Shown here in pieces: positions 6,079 through 6,424 of a DNA stretch of 6,424 nt. Under the pieces are notes generated by a model, which had not been told where the DNA came from, ran no database searches, and saw only the letters and a program-made list of their open reading frames with translations. The translations under genes were made by a program, and so were the position numbers. The DNA lies in NCBI GenBank assembly GCA_964573285.1, contig CAZNJD010000027.1, positions 1 through 6,424 of the forward strand, read 5' to 3'. This DNA comes from UBA1140 sp964573285 (GTDB lineage Bacteria; Campylobacterota; Campylobacteria; Campylobacterales; Sulfurovaceae). Position 1 is the stretch's first letter. Each line of letters opens with the position of its first letter.

Positions 6079-6100
6079 TTCCCTCTATCTATTGAGGGAA
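6079..6100. other. 7-bp hairpin in the pilin leader
   Basis: TTCCCTC (6079-6085)/GAGGGAA (6094-6100) has an 8-base loop. The neighbouring CCCC (6103-6106) can instead pair with GGG (6096-6098), so two small hairpins compete. On the - strand it lies about 30 bases after the inferred transcription start and is not followed by T's, so it is not a terminator. It may stabilise the 5' end of the pilin mRNA. Confidence 0.4.
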
Positions 6101-6136
6101 TCCCCAAATAAAAAGATAAATCCTCTTATTTATGAT

Positions 6137-6142
6137 ATTATA
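6137..6142 (-). promoter_or_regulatory. -10 box of the main pilin promoter
   Basis: On the - strand a perfect TATAAT (forward 6137-6142) is preceded by the tandem 11-bp repeat at 6149-6170, which covers the place of a -35 box; no -35 consensus is seen. Transcription would begin near 6130 and give a leader of about 165 bases to the pilin ATG at 5964. An activator bound at the repeat would be needed in place of -35 contacts. Confidence 0.6.
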
Positions 6143-6148
6143 CAACAG

Positions 6149-6170
6149 AATAATTACGAAATAATTACGA
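6149..6170 (-). promoter_or_regulatory. Tandem 11-bp direct repeat, candidate OmpR/PhoB-type operator
   Basis: AATAATTACGA occurs twice, exactly adjoining (6149-6159 and 6160-6170). Read on the - strand each unit is TCGTAATTATT. PhoB-family regulators bind head-to-tail on two 11-bp units, each a 7-bp core plus 4-bp AT spacer. Taking TCGTAAT as core, ten bases separate the proximal core from the TATAAT box, as described for pho boxes. The response regulator at 306-1019 is the obvious candidate to bind here. The repeat is seen directly; the binding is inferred. Confidence 0.6.
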
Positions 6171-6256
6171 TTTGGTATAAAATATTTTTTTTTGTAGTTT
6201 TTTGGATATGTTTTATATTATAAGATTTAGGGGTTAAAGCAAAAAATTGATATTTC

Positions 6257-6273
6257 ATTAGTTTCTAACTAAT
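6257..6273. repeat. 7-bp inverted repeat upstream of the right-end promoter
   Basis: ATTAGTT (6257-6263)/AACTAAT (6267-6273) has loop TCT and overlaps the 10-bp palindrome CTAATATTAG (6269-6278). It lies about 40 bp upstream of the TATAAT at 6316-6321. It may be an operator or chance in AT-rich DNA. The rest of 6174-6300 shows no gene, only AT-rich sequence with a T9 run at 6185-6193. Confidence 0.3.
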
Positions 6274-6312
6274 ATTAGAGAAAAATAGATGCGTAAATAT
6301 TTAAACTTATTT

Positions 6313-6321
6313 TGATATAAT
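6313..6321 (+). promoter_or_regulatory. Extended -10 promoter of the rpmE leader
   Basis: TGATATAAT (6313-6321) is a full extended -10 box (TGnTATAAT). AT-rich sequence with spaced T and A runs lies upstream and there is no -35 box, as in Campylobacterota sigma-70 promoters. Transcription would start near 6328. When the 37-bp repeats are superposed this promoter drives rpmE through a leader of about 110 bases. Confidence 0.7.
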
Positions 6322-6334
6322 TCGCCCTTAAATT

Positions 6335-6424
6335 GTTGTCTCACCAAAGAGTGTTGCAACGACCCCTATTATTGGGAAGAGCAAAATGCTAGAGCAGGTT
6401 AGTTGCCTGACACAAAAAACTATT
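6335..6424 (+). promoter_or_regulatory. 5' part of the structured rpmE leader
   Basis: Successive hairpins are visible: GUUGU (6335-6339)/GCAAC (6356-6360), capped by CUC (6340-6342)/GAG (6349-6351); a weak CCC/GGG pair (6364-6366 with 6374-6376); AGCA (6380-6383)/UGCU (6387-6390) with loop AAA; and CAGGU/GCCUG (6395-6399 with 6405-6409). The last 37 bases repeat the start of the window, so the leader continues into 38-52 and rpmE. The fold does not match by eye the L31 leader motifs described in other phyla. Autoregulation by L31 is a hypothesis. Confidence 0.5.
6388..6424 (+). repeat. 37-bp terminal direct repeat, right copy
   Basis: This is identical to bases 1-37. The UGCU arm of the AGCA/UGCU hairpin crosses the left border of the repeat, so only this copy has an intact hairpin. 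This suggests that the right copy shows the native upstream context and that the left copy is the same locus truncated by the window edge. Confidence 0.95.

Noticed and set aside
5965..6200. Sigma-54 type promoter for the pilin
   Set aside because: No GG/GC pair with the -24/-12 spacing was found on the - strand; a sigma-70 type TATAAT fits better.
1..6424. A small plasmid or integrative element
   Set aside because: No replication initiator, integrase, transposase, partition or mobilisation gene is present, and it carries a housekeeping ribosomal protein gene. The identical ends alone do not prove a replicon.

Overview
The window is AT-rich (very strongly so in the 1.3-4.7 kb part). It reads as a piece of a Campylobacterota-type genome (Arcobacter/Sulfurimonas/Sulfurovum-like). 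The reasons are a zinc-ribbon ribosomal protein L31 of that flavour, good TATAAT -10 boxes without obvious -35 boxes, and low G+C. The genus cannot be fixed from the sequence.

Layout. rpmE (L31) lies at the left on the + strand. Everything else that codes is on the - strand. A convergent OmpR/PhoB-type response regulator (306-1019) follows, then a 300-bp non-coding stretch with three hairpins, then a four-gene chaperone-usher pilus operon read from right to left: major pilin (5461-5964), periplasmic chaperone (4677-5405), two-domain tip/adhesin-like subunit (3757-4680) and outer-membrane usher (1322-3757). The operon ends in a hairpin terminator at 1287-1327. The right 420 bp hold the pilin promoter region (- strand) and, at the far right, a + strand promoter and structured leader.

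How it works together. The four pilus genes form a minimal complete set of the CS1/CFA/I ('alternative', alpha) chaperone-usher class. The chaperone N-terminus, the pilin donor strand and the absence of cysteine all point that way. The pilin gene is separated from the assembly genes by a perfect 15-bp hairpin, which would lower downstream expression. The chaperone-tip and tip-usher junctions overlap by 4 and 1 bases and probably depend on translational coupling. Upstream of the pilin is a perfect tandem 11-bp repeat (6149-6170) placed just before a TATAAT box. This is the architecture of a PhoB/OmpR-type activator site, and a regulator of that family is encoded in the same window.

The most unusual large-scale feature is that the first 37 bases and the last 37 bases are identical. 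They are in register, so that wrapping the window joins the right-end promoter and leader directly to rpmE. The DNA is therefore either a 6387-bp circle, one unit of a tandem duplication, or an assembly cut at a repeat. No replication, integration or transposase gene is present. The rejoined rpmE leader folds into several hairpins, with two mutually exclusive helices, one of which covers the ribosome binding site.
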